Positions 49,769-60,450 of a stretch of DNA of 64,000 nt are shown here, piece by piece. This stretch comes from Marinobacter sp. HL-58 (GTDB lineage: Bacteria; Pseudomonadota; Gammaproteobacteria; Pseudomonadales; Oleiphilaceae). Made by a program: the position numbers and the translations under genes. Every line of letters begins with the position of its first letter. Positions within the stretch are counted from its first letter, which is position 1. Under the pieces are notes generated by a model, which had not been told where the DNA came from, did not search any database, and was given only the letters and a program-made list of their open reading frames with translations. The stretch spans positions 1 through 64,000 of the forward strand of contig NZ_LIHP01000019.1 in the NCBI RefSeq assembly GCF_001314605.1, given 5' to 3'.

Positions 49769-51016
49769 TCATGCGACGGCCTCATCTAATTCTTTCTCGG
49801 CAAGATCATCTGTCAGTTCGCCGGAGAAGGCTTTTTGTAAAAGAGACTTCTTCAGCTCCGTCAACGATTCAAGCTTCTGCTTCCCCAGGCTTTCCAGTTT
49901 GCGGACTTCTGACAAGAGCATATTCAGTTTCTCACCGATCTCAACCTGTTCAGAATACGAAGGTACAAAAACTTGAATGGCCCCGAGTTTGCCGGGTGAC
50001 GTATGTCGGACCTTAACACCAGAGGCGGTTTCCTGTACTGCCGACCTAAACCCGTGCGTGTTGAACTGATGGAAAAAGAAATCATTGTGCCAATCCACTC
50101 CATCTCGCACTACGACTAGACCTAGACGCTGATTGTGAAGAAATCGTCGTGATTCAGGCACCACAAGCGAGCTGCCAAGAAGACCGGCCGCTTGTTCGGT
50201 CATCGCGATCAAGAAATCATCCTTACTGAGAATGTATTCAGCCGGCGGATCGCCTATATAAAACTTGGTTTTCCTTCCTTGATCCCTAAAACCGCCCGAT
50301 TCATAAAATGATCCTGGAGTTAGAACGATAAAGGGGCCCGCCTCTGCAAAGTACTCGCTCTTGAATGCAAATCCATGCTTGATGGAGCAAATATCGGACA
50401 GCGCCGACTTTCGCCAGTGAAGAGATGCTGAGGAAAAAACCGAACTCAAATAACTCTCAAACAACTCACCGGCATTTGAAAGATTCTTTTCGGTGTTGGC
50501 GATCGCCGCATCGATGCCAGTGAAGGCCTCATCGAGGATGGCGACGATACGTTTTTGTTCGCCCATAGGAGGCAAATTTACTCTTTGCGCTCTAACGTCA
50601 CTATCACTCACTGCCGGATAAGATGCTCCCCTCTGCAGTTTCTCCATTGCACTCGTGAATTTTTCGCCCAAGAGCCAATAAAAGAGGTATCTGCTGAGAA
50701 CATCGCGTTTCGGGCGCAGGACGAAAAAACCAGTGCTACACACTGAACCATCGAGCTCTCCATCTATTAGAGCAATTCGATTCAGGGTTGGGCGGATTGT
50801 GGCAAAAATTACGTCACCCGCTCTTACCAAGCGCCGGGCACGGCTCGGAGCGTCGCGCCCACTTAATGAGGCAGACTCGGTTACAACTAGCCTTGCTCTC
50901 GATACTGAAGACACGTCAATGTACCGAAACTTTTCTTCCGGCTTTTTTCGCGGATCACAGGTTTCAATTTTCTCCACCAGATCCGCGATTGGAACGCTCT
51001 GCCAGCTTGCCTTCAT
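49769..51016 (-). CDS. hsdS: Type I restriction enzyme S subunit (HsdS)
   Basis: A 415 aa specificity subunit with two target-recognition domains, each followed by a helical spacer (PPMGEQKRIVAILDEAFTGIDAAIANTEKN and VEIGEKLNMLLSEVRKLESLGKQKL). These set which bipartite DNA site the complex recognises. The ATG overlaps the hsdM stop by four bases. The site recognised cannot be read from the sequence. Confidence 0.95.
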   Translation of the reverse strand: MKASWQSVPIADLVEKIETCDPRKKPEEKFRYIDVSSVSRARLVVTESASLSGRDAPSRARRLVRAGDVIFATIRPTLNRIALIDGELDGSVCSTGFFVLRPKRDVLSRYLFYWLLGEKFTSAMEKLQRGASYPAVSDSDVRAQRVNLPPMGEQKRIVAILDEAFTGIDAAIANTEKNLSNAGELFESYLSSVFSSASLHWRKSALSDICSIKHGFAFKSEYFAEAGPFIVLTPGSFYESGGFRDQGRKTKFYIGDPPAEYILSKDDFLIAMTEQAAGLLGSSLVVPESRRFLHNQRLGLVVVRDGVDWHNDFFFHQFNTHGFRSAVQETASGVKVRHTSPGKLGAIQVFVPSYSEQVEIGEKLNMLLSEVRKLESLGKQKLESLTELKKSLLQKAFSGELTDDLAEKELDEAVA

Positions 51017-52488
51017 AACATCCCCCGAATCCCTTCCAAAATCTCCTCGCTCTCTTTATCCAGCGTCTCAATCTCATTGATGATCACTTCCGGATCACGG
51101 AGTGGTGCTTCCTCAGCCTTGTTCGGTTTTTTCACAGATAGGTCGAAGGTTTCCGTATCCACATCGTCGATGCTGACGGTCCAGGAATTGTCGGACTCCC
51201 CAAAATTCACCTGCCGGGCAACAAAGTCTTTCAGATCGTCATCATTCAGAGGGTTGGTTTTGCCCAGGCTGCGGCCGGGGTCGAGCTGGTAGTACCAGAT
51301 GTTCTGCGTGGGTGCGCCCTTCTCGAAGAACAGCACCACGGTTTTCACGCCCGCACCGAGGAAAGTGCCGCCGGGACAATCCAGGATGGTGTGCAGGTTG
51401 CAGCTTTCCAGCAGCTCCTTGCGCAGGGCTCTGGAGGCGTTATCGGAGTTCGACAGGAAGGTGTTCTTGATCACCACCGCCGCACGACCGCCTGCCTTCA
51501 GGTATTTGATGAAGTGCTGCAGGAACAGGAACGCCGTTTCCCCGGTCTTGATGGAGAAGTTCTGCTGAATCTCTTTTCGCTCTTTGCCACCAAACGGTGG
51601 GTTGGCGAGGATAACGTCGTAGCGGTCCTTTTCCTGAATCTGGCTCAGGTCTTCAGTCAGACTGTTGGTGTGAACGATATTGGGCGTTTCGACACCGTGC
51701 AGGATCATGTTCATGATCCCGATCACATAGGGCAGACTTTTCTTTTCCTTGGCGTAGAAGGTTCGGGTCTGGAGCGTTTCCAGGTCCGCTGTTGAAAGCC
51801 GCCGATCATCGCCCTCCCCGTCCGGGCCATAGCGCAGGTAATCGTGGGCTTCACACAGGAACCCAGCAGACCCCGCTGCCGCGTCATAGATACGCTCGCC
51901 AATCCGGGGGTTGATCACTTTGATCATGGCGCGGATCAGTGGGCGTGGCGTGTAGTACTCACCACCATTTCGCCCGGCATTGCCCATGTTGCGGATTTTG
52001 GCCTCATACAAATGGGACAGCTCGTGCTTTTCCGCCTGTGAGCCGAAGCTGAGGGAGTCAATCAGCTCCAACGCATCGCGCAGGCTGTAGCCGCTGGCAA
52101 ACTTGTTACGGATCTCGCCGAAGATTTCACCGATCTTGTATTCGATCGTGTCCGTTCTGGAAGCCCGCTCCTTGAAGCCACGCAGGTAGGGAAACAGCTC
52201 AAAGTTGACGTACTGGATCAGATCATCACCGGTGAGCGCGTAATCGTGGTCGAAGCTGCCATCGGCTTTCCTGGGCGCGGCCCACCTTGACCAGCGGTGG
52301 TCTTTGTCAATAATGAACTGGTAGGACTGGCCGCGCAGCTCTGCTTCCTGTGAACGTTCGAACTCCAGGTCGTCCATATACTTGAGGAATAGCATCCAGG
52401 ACGTTTGCTCGGTGTAATCCAGCTCCGTTGCGCAGCCGGCCTCTTTCCAGAGGACATCATCGATATTTCTGAAGGTTTGTTCGAACAT
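51013..52488 (-). CDS. hsdM: Type I DNA methyltransferase subunit (HsdM)
   Basis: A 491 aa N6-adenine methyltransferase subunit with SAM motif DAAAGSAGF (202-210) and catalytic NPPF (296-299). The N-terminal helical domain begins MFEQTFRNIDDVLWKEAG. It pairs with HsdS for modification and with HsdR for restriction. It is the first gene of the minus-strand hsd operon; the upstream ribosome site is weak. Confidence 0.95.
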   Translation of the reverse strand: MFEQTFRNIDDVLWKEAGCATELDYTEQTSWMLFLKYMDDLEFERSQEAELRGQSYQFIIDKDHRWSRWAAPRKADGSFDHDYALTGDDLIQYVNFELFPYLRGFKERASRTDTIEYKIGEIFGEIRNKFASGYSLRDALELIDSLSFGSQAEKHELSHLYEAKIRNMGNAGRNGGEYYTPRPLIRAMIKVINPRIGERIYDAAAGSAGFLCEAHDYLRYGPDGEGDDRRLSTADLETLQTRTFYAKEKKSLPYVIGIMNMILHGVETPNIVHTNSLTEDLSQIQEKDRYDVILANPPFGGKERKEIQQNFSIKTGETAFLFLQHFIKYLKAGGRAAVVIKNTFLSNSDNASRALRKELLESCNLHTILDCPGGTFLGAGVKTVVLFFEKGAPTQNIWYYQLDPGRSLGKTNPLNDDDLKDFVARQVNFGESDNSWTVSIDDVDTETFDLSVKKPNKAEEAPLRDPEVIINEIETLDKESEEILEGIRGML

Positions 52489-52662
52489 TGAATTTCCGTT
52501 TGAGAAGTGACATCCAATTGGGGCGATCCAGACGTGCAGCTTATTCAGGGCTATGCAGGATCATCACAGACTGTGATGCGACGATTCACAGGCTGCGGAG
52601 TAGAGACTGATAGTGCTTGATTCGCTGGCTTTTTCCAAGGTCGTTTCTGATCCAAGTCCAAG

Positions 52663-53088
52663 TCAGATACCGACAAGCTCGATGTGCAGCGAATGCTTTG
52701 ATTCGAGCATCTTGAGGAACAGGGTGTCTAAACGCGTCTGGAGTGACCGGATGCCCGCCTCTTCACTGATGAATACCAGTTTGATCAGGCTCTGCTCTGG
52801 AGCCTGATACTAGTTGTAGGTGAGCACCTTCACCAGATCTTTGTAGAACTCGTGGTGGGTATTTTTGCCGGAGACTTTGAGTTCATAGGCAATCCTGGTG
52901 CCCAGATCCACCACGTCGATTCGCTCATTGTTTGCTTTGGAAACCCTTACCTCACTCAACACGCCCTCGTTACAGACTGCCGCCTGCCACTCCTTAGTAA
53001 TGGTTTGCGCAGATTTTGTGTGTGCGGATACATCGCCTTCGTGAAGACGGTGCTTGAGGTGAACTGCTCTAAGAGTTTCTATGATCAT
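52663..53088 (-). pseudogene. Putative PD-(D/E)xK-fold gene interrupted by in-frame TAG
   Basis: The minus-strand frame from ATG 53088 runs 92 codons, meets TAG at 52810-52812, and then stays open in the same frame for 48 more sense codons (YQAPEQSLIKLVFISEE...LVGI) to TGA. The first part has the restriction-like pattern IDVVD...YELK (D58, E69, K71). I do not recognise the family. It lies 169 bases after the SNF2-like gene on the same strand. It may be a nonsense-mutated gene, a sequencing error, or a natural 92 aa product. Confidence 0.6.
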
Positions 53089-53257
53089 CAGCTACGGTAC
53101 CGCGTACCCCCAACTCGTTATTCATTTCACCCAACCTACCCTCTCGGTTTAAACCAGCCGGGCGCCGCCGACTCACTGGTTATTCTCCGGGGGAAGTCCA
53201 CAGATCAGCTCCATGGGCTCGCTACTTTTTCGCGAGCTAACGCCGGAGCATTTCAAA

Positions 53258-56200
53258 TCAGAACTGATCTTCCTCGCAGACCAAGTATTCCAGCCGGTCA
53301 CTCTCCACCGCCAGCACATGAGCACAGTAGATGAATTCCCGCCAATGCAGGCTATCAACCGGATGCACGCAGCGGCCGACAATCTCCTGGTGGTCATTCA
53401 GCATGAACTCGACCACGTCGGTAGATCGATTCCGCTCCCAGGTAAGCTCTACAATTTTCTCAACAGCCAGTATCCTCACAACGTCCGAAGGGACTGCGGG
53501 GCTTATAAAAATACACTGCCCGTCGCACTCCGACAGGAGGACGGTCTGGGAGCGCTGTAATTCGCCCTCTTTGAACCAAAACCGGAGCCCGATCGTGTTC
53601 CCGGAATCGACCACATCCACCTTAAGGGTCTGTTGACCGACTTGAATTTCTTGGACTTGCCGAAGTCGTTCGAGATGTTGAGAAACGACAAAGCCTGGCG
53701 GTCGGTATTGCTTCGGGTCGTGCCTTTCATGAAACCGATCCAGTAGCGCCGTCATATCCCTCTCGACCGTTACGATTTCATCCCCCACCAGCATTTCAGC
53801 ATCGTATGCCAATCGCCAAACGTTCCTGGCAGTTTGGTAAGCAAAGGTTCTATGGAGCGTGGTCCAGGACTGCTGGTGCATCAACGTCGCCAGTTCCGCA
53901 TGGGATCCTATCTGGACTTGGGTTCCACGACCGTCCTGGTGATCAACTACGACTCGGGCAAGGATTTCTCCTGACGCCCTCGCTGTCGTGAGTCGAACCT
54001 CCGCTATATCGGATACCTGTCCGACCAGGTCGCTGACCTTCAGGTTAACGCTCAATGGCCAGCGACCGCGCTCACCGGACCTTACACCGAGCGCTGAGGC
54101 AATCAGTTGCTTCGCCTGATCGACGTTCGCCTGCACTTGCTCTTGAGTCTCCCTGATCTGCTGTTTGAGAAAACTTAGGTGTCCCATATCAGATCTTGGA
54201 TCTACCGGATCAAAAGGACTTTCCAGGAAATCTCTTATCTGGGGCTCTATTCGGGTGCGATCGGCGATTTCGGATTCGGCAATCTCCTCCCTGTCTGAAG
54301 CGACGGTGCTTCCGATCTCATGGAGCGAGGCCATGTAACGATTAATGCTTTCCGAGAGTCGACGAATCTGAACGCGCTCAATGCTCTCCTTCACATGAGG
54401 GAAACTGACCTGTATTAAGTCATCCTCTTCCGGATCGCTGAAGCCTTCACGAGTGAGCCGCCGCTGTGCCAGTGAGCCAACGCGGTCAACTCGGCCGTTC
54501 TTCTGCTCTATGCTCACTGGCGAGCCTGATACGCCGTAGTGGACAACGCTGTCGCAGAATAGGTGTAGGTCTTCCCCTTCCTGAAACACGTTCGTGCTCA
54601 CAAGTACCAATGGATACCCTGGCATACGAAACTTGCGGGCCTGGGCTGAGCGCTGCCCCGGCGCATTGGTCTCGCCCGTGGCACCAATGGTCGGGGCAAT
54701 TGGGTTTAGCTGGTTACTCAGATAGCGGCGATATTCATTGGTACCCAGGTCAGAAATGCCTGGAAGGTTGGCTTTCAATATTGCCGGCAGCTCATCCGCC
54801 AGCCCCTTTAGCTCACGATAGGTGGAAAACCCGGGTACTTGGGGCTGTCGAGTTAACTCAGCAACGAAATCTTTAATCCAGCCAATGAGGACGTTGGTAT
54901 TGAGATCTCCCTCTCCCTGCCTCAACCGCGACACGTAAAGATCAATCATGCCGTGGCCCGTGCGAATTACCGTCGATATAAGTGCTGTGTGTATATCGAC
55001 GGTCCTCAGAAGCGCTTGGGTGTCCTCAGGTTTAGTCGAAGCTGTCGTTTCAGTCAGCCGACAAAGCACCTTTCCTAAACTTGGCAGGATTTGCCCCCTC
55101 AGCTCGTCGCTGGCCTCTAGCTCAGAGAACAATGTTGGTAAGCAGAGCTGCTCTCGAACATCCTGAGGGACTAGTGGAGCACCATCTTCCTGCGATTTCT
55201 GATGACTGAGGGAAGCTCGAAGATGATCTCGAAGTGGCGCAAAAGTGCTGTGTCCGAGTTGGTTTACCCAGGCATCCAGGAAAAACAGTTGCGACAGCCT
55301 GAATTTCCGGAGGTACTCCTGTGCCTGAACCTTTCCAAGATCAGCAAGGGACGTTTCGGTTGCAGCGGCCAAACATTGCTCGATAACTTGGCGTAGATCC
55401 ACACCGCTGAAAAAACAGATGAGCTTTGCCCAATTCACCTCTAACAGAGGGCTTGCGAGGCGCGTTGGGTGCGAAAGGCTTTGCCTCACCTGATCCGGCG
55501 TTAAAAGATCTCCCCAGGTCTTCTTTTTTTGAGGCTTTGGCGCATCGCCTCGGAAGAACCAGTTGAAGAGGTTGTCGTTCTTGGGTGGCTGCCGGAGTTC
55601 CGCCTCTCCAGTGCTGCCCTCCTCCGCGAGGCCCTCATCTATGCGCTCGTCCCTGAATCGGCTGATTTCACGGTATTCGCTGATCACGCCTTGCATAGAG
55701 CTCAGTGCTTTTGGGCGATCTTGCAGGCGGAAATTCAGGTAATTGACCAGCCAGTCGTCATAGCATTCATCGAGTTTCTGCTTGAGTTCTTTGACGCTTT
55801 TCACCCGACGCACAAATACAAGCTGTTTGCGGTTCTCCTGAAAAACCGCATTGGCCAACTGCTTTGCAACGGTGTCCATTTTAGGGTGTGGCAGTGAGCG
55901 CCCTAGATTTGCATTTACATAGCTGTCGACAATAGCGCCAACCACGTTCCGGTCCTGCGCATCGCGCCCTCTATCATCGGGGTCTTCGCTATCGAACTCC
56001 ACCCGGGGGGACCGAGTGGTTTCACCATAGCTCTCGAAAGATGCGAGCATCCCCATTTGAAAGGACGGAGAGCCATGCTTGTGACCAAGTGCATCGCCAA
56101 CCTTCTTCTGAACCAGGGCCGTGACCAACTTCTGTTCATCCGTTTCCAGTTCAATCGCTGCCTTTTGCCCATCGCGCCACTCCGCACGGTACATATTGCG

Positions 56201-57157
56201 GGTGTATTCTTTGTCGCCGATTTTCAATCGGTTTAGGCGACGCACCATAAACCGGGCAATCTCTGTTTTGTCCGTTACAGACTGGGCGTTCCTTAGCAGG
56301 CCGTCCTTTCCTACCAGAGCAAGCTGGTTCCGTAGTTGTTCCAAGTTACGGTCGTAAGGCGTGGCGGAGAGCAGCAAGGCATTGCGTACGCGACGCTGAA
56401 AAGGTCTGTCCTCAGCGTTTTGGTTTTGATAGAAACCCAAGACCTGAGAAAGTACGCGGTTTCGGTCGCTGCTATCGAAATCGTGTTTGAAATTGTGGCT
56501 CTCGTCGATAACCACCAGATCAAAAGTGGGCAGCACGTAATTCAGGGCCCGGGCGAACTCGTCTTTTACCCCACGATGAGTGGGGTCGCCACCTGGGACC
56601 GAAAATGCGGGTAACATTTTCTGCAGTTTCTTGCGCTGCTCATTCCAGCTTCTGATTGCGGCCTCATCGTATTCATCGGCAGCTTTTTTCAAGCCAAAGC
56701 TAAAACTGCCATTGCGAACGAAAAAGTCAGCATAAAAGCCTGAGGCCGCTGTATGGATCAGATCTTCCAGGCTATCGCATTTAGCCACGGGGGCAGCCGG
56801 CTTGCCCTCCGGAGTACGCACTCGATAGCTAGCAGTACATACGTTTCTGTCGATAAAGCTGGCATGTTCCCGCAGCCATTTGTCCTGAACATTGGCACTC
56901 GGGCAGATATAGAGAACCCGCAGAGCCGGGTTGAAATACCGCATCAGCGCAACAACTCCGAGCGCTATGTAGGTTTTTCCCATTCCGACTTCATCGGCGA
57001 GATAACCTAACCCGATATTCTCGGTGTTGATCATGTTGAAGAGAGCAACCGCGCCACGGAGCTGGACCTCGCCGAGCGATTTGAGCTCATCCCTACCACC
57101 ACTGAAATCAAGAATATGGCGTGCAGAGTCCAGGTCGAGGATGGGGTAAGGTTTCAT
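53258..57157 (-). CDS. SNF2-like helicase/ATPase of a putative defence cassette
   Basis: A 1299 aa superfamily 2 ATPase: Walker A in DEVGMGKTY (GMGKT 58-62), DESH (218-221), LLLSATPYDRN, and a C-terminal helicase half with STNVFQEGEDLHLFC and QKNGRVDRVGS. A long middle insert and a large C-terminal region have no obvious domain. The ATG overlaps the PLD stop by four bases. It resembles the SNF2-type enzymes found with PLD nucleases in defence islands, but I cannot match it to a named system. Confidence 0.85.
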   Translation of the reverse strand: MKPYPILDLDSARHILDFSGGRDELKSLGEVQLRGAVALFNMINTENIGLGYLADEVGMGKTYIALGVVALMRYFNPALRVLYICPSANVQDKWLREHASFIDRNVCTASYRVRTPEGKPAAPVAKCDSLEDLIHTAASGFYADFFVRNGSFSFGLKKAADEYDEAAIRSWNEQRKKLQKMLPAFSVPGGDPTHRGVKDEFARALNYVLPTFDLVVIDESHNFKHDFDSSDRNRVLSQVLGFYQNQNAEDRPFQRRVRNALLLSATPYDRNLEQLRNQLALVGKDGLLRNAQSVTDKTEIARFMVRRLNRLKIGDKEYTRNMYRAEWRDGQKAAIELETDEQKLVTALVQKKVGDALGHKHGSPSFQMGMLASFESYGETTRSPRVEFDSEDPDDRGRDAQDRNVVGAIVDSYVNANLGRSLPHPKMDTVAKQLANAVFQENRKQLVFVRRVKSVKELKQKLDECYDDWLVNYLNFRLQDRPKALSSMQGVISEYREISRFRDERIDEGLAEEGSTGEAELRQPPKNDNLFNWFFRGDAPKPQKKKTWGDLLTPDQVRQSLSHPTRLASPLLEVNWAKLICFFSGVDLRQVIEQCLAAATETSLADLGKVQAQEYLRKFRLSQLFFLDAWVNQLGHSTFAPLRDHLRASLSHQKSQEDGAPLVPQDVREQLCLPTLFSELEASDELRGQILPSLGKVLCRLTETTASTKPEDTQALLRTVDIHTALISTVIRTGHGMIDLYVSRLRQGEGDLNTNVLIGWIKDFVAELTRQPQVPGFSTYRELKGLADELPAILKANLPGISDLGTNEYRRYLSNQLNPIAPTIGATGETNAPGQRSAQARKFRMPGYPLVLVSTNVFQEGEDLHLFCDSVVHYGVSGSPVSIEQKNGRVDRVGSLAQRRLTREGFSDPEEDDLIQVSFPHVKESIERVQIRRLSESINRYMASLHEIGSTVASDREEIAESEIADRTRIEPQIRDFLESPFDPVDPRSDMGHLSFLKQQIRETQEQVQANVDQAKQLIASALGVRSGERGRWPLSVNLKVSDLVGQVSDIAEVRLTTARASGEILARVVVDHQDGRGTQVQIGSHAELATLMHQQSWTTLHRTFAYQTARNVWRLAYDAEMLVGDEIVTVERDMTALLDRFHERHDPKQYRPPGFVVSQHLERLRQVQEIQVGQQTLKVDVVDSGNTIGLRFWFKEGELQRSQTVLLSECDGQCIFISPAVPSDVVRILAVEKIVELTWERNRSTDVVEFMLNDHQEIVGRCVHPVDSLHWREFIYCAHVLAVESDRLEYLVCEEDQF

Positions 57158-59190
57158 GCGCTGGCCTCCGTTCCTTCGACCCGGTACTGCTCCAGGAATT
57201 GAGCCTCAAACCAATCGAAGAACCGGTCTCTATCAGCCTCACGCTCACTGGACAGTTTGATCAATTTGCTCTCGCGTATCTGTTGAAGAAGAGTTTCGAT
57301 AAACTCCAACTGCTCTGTGACATAGGGGCGACCTGCAAATTGGGCTGATCGATAGACTTCCTTGGCACTGAGTAATAAAAGATACGCACTGACCGGATGG
57401 AGCGGCTGATCACTCTCCTCAGCGGGTTCGAGTACAGCCGCAGCTCGGCCTACTAATGTTGGTAGGCTATCCACACCAGTGCCGGTGAGGTAGTAATCCT
57501 GCTTCTTAGTTGTGGATTGCTCATTGCTGAGGTCACGTCGCAACATGCGAAATGCGTGGAACAACTCGGCATACTCGGAGAAGAACTCATTCTCCAGAGG
57601 TGCCTCCTCGATCAGGCTGGTTTCCCCTCGCTCGCCGAGTTCAAAAAGCCGTTTGACCCTTGCGTCGGTCAGCAACAGTTGACGGCGCTCCGGAGACATT
57701 CCGGCATAAATCGCAAGGATCTGTTGAGGAGACAGTGTGGCGAGCTCAGGTTGCGGTTTGTGCGACCAGTGCGTTTGCTGAAGTAAAACACGGTGCGGAG
57801 CGATTAGTTCACCGGAATCGCAAACCCGCCCAGACACGAGGATCAGGGAGCCATTGGCGAGCGCTTTCTCCAGAGCTTCGGTGTTGCCTGTGTAGTCGCT
57901 CAAAACGTTTCTGAGACGCCAGCCGGTCACTGCCGCATTGCCTACCCCATCTGGGCCGATAAGATCAATTTCGATCGGGCTTTCAGAGTCCACTGCTCCG
58001 CTCAGCGTTTTATTCAGCCAATCAAAGGTGAGGGAGATCTGAGGCCTGACACCCTCAGCTTCCTGATCCTGCTCGCCGGGTGCCGGGTCTAGGGATCTTT
58101 GGCTAACGTCCGGCAGATCGTCAGAGATGACTTCCAAGAGCAACTCGGTATCCGTAGCTACCAGAAACCCGGCTTCGACATTCTCATTGAGCGCTTTGTA
58201 GGTGAAATTCACTGACCCAACAAAGGTTAGAGCCCGATCAGCGCCAATGAAATTGAAAATCTTGGCGTGCAGTTCCCGATGAGGCTCTTTCCCTACTCCC
58301 AATGGTTCTGATGTTGTTTGCACCCAATCAGACCAGGAGACGTTCTCCAAACTATCAATGTGAGCCAAATAATCGAGGTTACAAAGCGCCTCCTGTTTGT
58401 CATCACGCGGCAACAATAGGCGCACATTACTTACGCCCAAATCCTGAAATGCCTTATGCAGATTATTCCTGGAGTCGTCGGCAAAAAATGGTGAGATAAT
58501 CTCCAGTTCAACGGGCTCTTTAAGCTGGCGGATCTCTTCCGATAGAAAGTCCAGAAACCGTGTTGTACTCGATAATCCGAAATAATGAACCGGCGGTGCT
58601 TCAGGATCTACTACACAGCTGCCCAAAAATCTCTGTATTTTTGCGACAGCACCATTGCCCGACTGGAGTATCTGTTTACCTTGCAGATAGTCGAGATCCC
58701 TTTTCAATGCCTGCAGAAACTCTCCGTGACCATCGCGTTGGCCAATCTCCTCCCAGTGCTGGCATTCAATGTTATCCCACCAACCAGCCTTAGTGAGGTT
58801 ATTGGAACCGGCGGATATCAGTAAGGAGTCACTTTCCCCAGCGCAGTTACCTACAAGCAGAAACGATAGCTTCGCGTGGAAAGCACGATTTCCTTCTGAA
58901 ACACCGTGGCAGCCGTATTCCATCCCAGGTGAGCTTTCACCCTGAATACGGAAAATGTTCTGATCGTAAAAGACATCAATCGGCAGTTCGGCTTCCCTGA
59001 GGGATTCTCGCACCTGGAACTGTTTCACCCGCTCATCGATCGAGAATGAGCTGTTTTCTGGCAAGAGCAGAGGAACAACTTCGAGCTCAAAAAATGCGGG
59101 ATCGAACGTGTAGGTGGTGAAGACAGCGGCTTTGACTGGGCGTCCTCCCAACTGCTCTTCAAGGTATTGTGATATCTGCGCATTATCCAT
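57154..59190 (-). CDS. Phospholipase D-family (PLD) nuclease-like protein
   Basis: A 678 aa protein with two HxK half-sites: HAK 105-107 with SAGSNNLT (126-133), and HAK 308-310 with GSVNFT (325-330) followed by NVEAGF. The aspartate four residues after K in the classic HxKx4D is missing in both. PLD-fold proteins in defence islands are often DNA nucleases. The C-terminal 300 residues are of unknown fold. The ATG at 59190 overlaps the 406 aa gene by eight bases and has a GGAGG-type site, so it is preferred over the longer frame from 59259. Confidence 0.85.
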   Translation of the reverse strand: MDNAQISQYLEEQLGGRPVKAAVFTTYTFDPAFFELEVVPLLLPENSSFSIDERVKQFQVRESLREAELPIDVFYDQNIFRIQGESSPGMEYGCHGVSEGNRAFHAKLSFLLVGNCAGESDSLLISAGSNNLTKAGWWDNIECQHWEEIGQRDGHGEFLQALKRDLDYLQGKQILQSGNGAVAKIQRFLGSCVVDPEAPPVHYFGLSSTTRFLDFLSEEIRQLKEPVELEIISPFFADDSRNNLHKAFQDLGVSNVRLLLPRDDKQEALCNLDYLAHIDSLENVSWSDWVQTTSEPLGVGKEPHRELHAKIFNFIGADRALTFVGSVNFTYKALNENVEAGFLVATDTELLLEVISDDLPDVSQRSLDPAPGEQDQEAEGVRPQISLTFDWLNKTLSGAVDSESPIEIDLIGPDGVGNAAVTGWRLRNVLSDYTGNTEALEKALANGSLILVSGRVCDSGELIAPHRVLLQQTHWSHKPQPELATLSPQQILAIYAGMSPERRQLLLTDARVKRLFELGERGETSLIEEAPLENEFFSEYAELFHAFRMLRRDLSNEQSTTKKQDYYLTGTGVDSLPTLVGRAAAVLEPAEESDQPLHPVSAYLLLLSAKEVYRSAQFAGRPYVTEQLEFIETLLQQIRESKLIKLSSEREADRDRFFDWFEAQFLEQYRVEGTEASA

Positions 59191-60403
59191 TACGCCCCTC
59201 CAGGTTCGCTTTGGCAATGCGAAAATAGGAGCCCAGGAAGTAATCGTAGTCCCAGTCACCTAGGAGAGCCTTCTGGGACCGAAGAACAGCTGTTTCTGAC
59301 TTCACTTTGACGTTGAGAATGTCGCCGTCACAGGTTACCCAGGGAGCACCGCCCCTCGCTTTCATAACGTCCGCATTTAATTTAGTGACGGCTTTCACTG
59401 CTCCCCAGTGGTTGCCAGCTTTCAGATTGTCGTTGATCTCACAAAGCGCGTTCCGTCGCGTCATCCCTTGGGGCAAAGTCTCTGGCAAGTGGTCATAGTC
59501 ATAAGCTTGGCTTTCAAGCTGCTCCACTACTGAAGCAACCGGTCGATGATCCTGCGTTAGCAGGTAATAAAACACGTTGTTAGCAGCAACCAGCACACGC
59601 TCTACTCGCTGGATTTCTTCGAGATACCTCTGCAAGTCAGCTGATGCAGCGCTCTGAACTTCATTCAGGTTCTGGGCAAATCCATCGGTCAATTTGCCCT
59701 CGCTTACGAGTTTTGCGCTTACGGAGAAAAGCTCGCCTTGAACCAAGGCATTTTGGTTTTGGTGCCCACGAAGCAGGACATGAGTGAGCTTCTGTCGAAC
59801 GCTTTCCTTTCGAATTGCCTCCCAAAATTGGGGTGCCAAGCGTTCACATTCATTTCGGGAAAGCTGACCGTCGACTCTGAACAGCTGAATGAATTCGTTG
59901 GAGTTGAGATCCCTCGCGATTGTTTCAGCAAGCGCCTCCCCTTCAGCCGTAAGCTTCCGATCGCTTCCTTCTGCAAGCCCGGAATCTTTAAGGGCCGAAC
60001 TGTAAAGGCCCCACAATCCATAGCTTGCCTGATTGCTCAGAATTTGAGCCTTCAAGCTGATAGCTAACGACTCCGCTTGAGCTGTCATATTTTTGTGAAC
60101 GCGGGTAATACCCATGATTTCTTTGCTACCGGACTGGTGCCGGAGGTAGGCGGCAAGCTGCTCGTAGCGGAGGAACGTCTCCCTGATTAGCCGCTCGCGA
60201 CTGTCTTTGTCGGCATTTCCATGAATCTGGTGTGACCAATAGAACCCGAGCAGCGCAACGGTGAAGTTCTCGACGGAGCTGGTGATGGTTGTCAGGTTGC
60301 CGACTACTTTTCGGCCGAAATTGGTCCATACAAGCTCGAAACCCAGTGGGTCACGTGAACCTTTGGGTTTGGCTCGGTCATCAAGGAGTGAAAGGAAAGG
60401 CAT
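59183..60403 (-). CDS. Uncharacterised protein of the PLD/SNF2 cassette, 406 aa
   Basis: I do not recognise a named family. The N-terminus has a striking segment (LGFELVWTNFGRKVVGNLTTITSSVENFTVALLGFYW), then long predicted helices and a C-terminal basic segment. It has no obvious membrane anchor, nuclease motif or ATPase loop. Both neighbours overlap or nearly touch it (8-base overlap with the PLD gene, 47-base gap to the metalloprotease-like gene), so it works in this operon. A structural or recognition subunit is a guess. Confidence 0.8.
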   Translation of the reverse strand: MPFLSLLDDRAKPKGSRDPLGFELVWTNFGRKVVGNLTTITSSVENFTVALLGFYWSHQIHGNADKDSRERLIRETFLRYEQLAAYLRHQSGSKEIMGITRVHKNMTAQAESLAISLKAQILSNQASYGLWGLYSSALKDSGLAEGSDRKLTAEGEALAETIARDLNSNEFIQLFRVDGQLSRNECERLAPQFWEAIRKESVRQKLTHVLLRGHQNQNALVQGELFSVSAKLVSEGKLTDGFAQNLNEVQSAASADLQRYLEEIQRVERVLVAANNVFYYLLTQDHRPVASVVEQLESQAYDYDHLPETLPQGMTRRNALCEINDNLKAGNHWGAVKAVTKLNADVMKARGGAPWVTCDGDILNVKVKSETAVLRSQKALLGDWDYDYFLGSYFRIAKANLEGRNG

Positions 60404-60450
60404 ATCGTTTCAGATCCCTCTGTTTATTATTCTGGACCCCCCGCTTTTCG

